From NCBI GenBank assembly GCA_023389315.1, contig JAEWEQ010000083.1:1-13347 (forward strand): DNA of 13,347 nt, read 5' to 3'. A program made the translations under genes and the position numbers. Position 1 is the first letter of the stretch; each line of letters starts with the position of its first letter. Of the stretch, positions 13,332-13,347 are shown one piece after another. The stretch is from Actinomycetes bacterium (lineage in GTDB: Bacteria > Actinomycetota > Actinomycetes > Actinomycetales > Actinomycetaceae). The notes beneath the pieces were generated by a model. That model did no database searches. It was not told where the DNA came from and saw only the letters and a list, made by a program, of their open reading frames with translations.

Positions 13332-13347
13332 AACAACATAGGGGCAC

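Larger units (their letters stand above)
11866..13347 (+). mobile_element. IS110-family insertion sequence
   Basis: The element comprises a long non-coding left end, one transposase gene and a very short right end, about 1.48 kb in total, as usual for the IS110 group. There are no terminal inverted repeats, which is also typical. The exact ends are not certain: both contain TTGACA (11882-11887 and 13326-13331), and the left limit is placed at the CT dinucleotide of 11866-11867 only as an estimate. The right end lies at or just beyond the window edge. Its codon use is less GC-biased than that of the neighbours, in line with recent arrival. Confidence 0.75.

Overview
The window is GC-rich and looks like the chromosome of an actinobacterium. 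Evidence: GC-biased third positions, an LppM-like lipoprotein with a Pro/Gln/Ala tail, a BrkB/YihY protein with a charged tail, an actinobacterial type of IS110 transposase, and several genes with a TANNNT -10 box six to seven bases before the start codon. A member of Actinomycetaceae or a close relative would fit; this is inference from style, not from a marker gene.

Layout. 1-1124 (minus): the start and most of an LppM-like lipoprotein whose end is outside the window. 1211-1252: terminator of the gal operon. 1270-3736 (minus): galT then galK, two Leloir-pathway enzymes. 3737-4371: a 635-bp gene-free stretch with a candidate LacI-type operator for galT and a 36/37-bp tandem repeat. 4372-4920 (plus): a 2H phosphoesterase of the 2'-5' RNA ligase type. 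4921-5117: two imperfect direct repeats. 5118-6425 (plus): a BrkB/YihY membrane protein. 6504-6580: two terminator hairpins between convergent genes. 6587-7408 (minus): exodeoxyribonuclease III. 7487-8275 (minus): a YwiC-like membrane protein. 8405-10082 (minus): a cardiolipin synthase gene broken by two apparent one-base deletions. 10083-10430: a 348-bp stretch with 21-bp tandem repeats. 10431-11735 (plus): an MHS-type major facilitator transporter. From about 11866 to the right edge (plus): an IS110-family insertion sequence with a 399-residue transposase and a structured leader that probably encodes a bridge RNA.

How it fits together. galT and galK form one operon closed by a clear intrinsic terminator. 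The other genes are ordinary single units (DNA repair, membrane proteins, transport) with no shared pathway visible. The most interesting element is the IS110 insertion: its non-coding leader and its consensus -35 box at the right end match what is known of bridge-RNA-guided IS110 elements. The broken cls gene is the second point to check, because both lesions could be real mutations or read errors. No CRISPR array, prophage, defence island or clearly new multi-gene system is visible.
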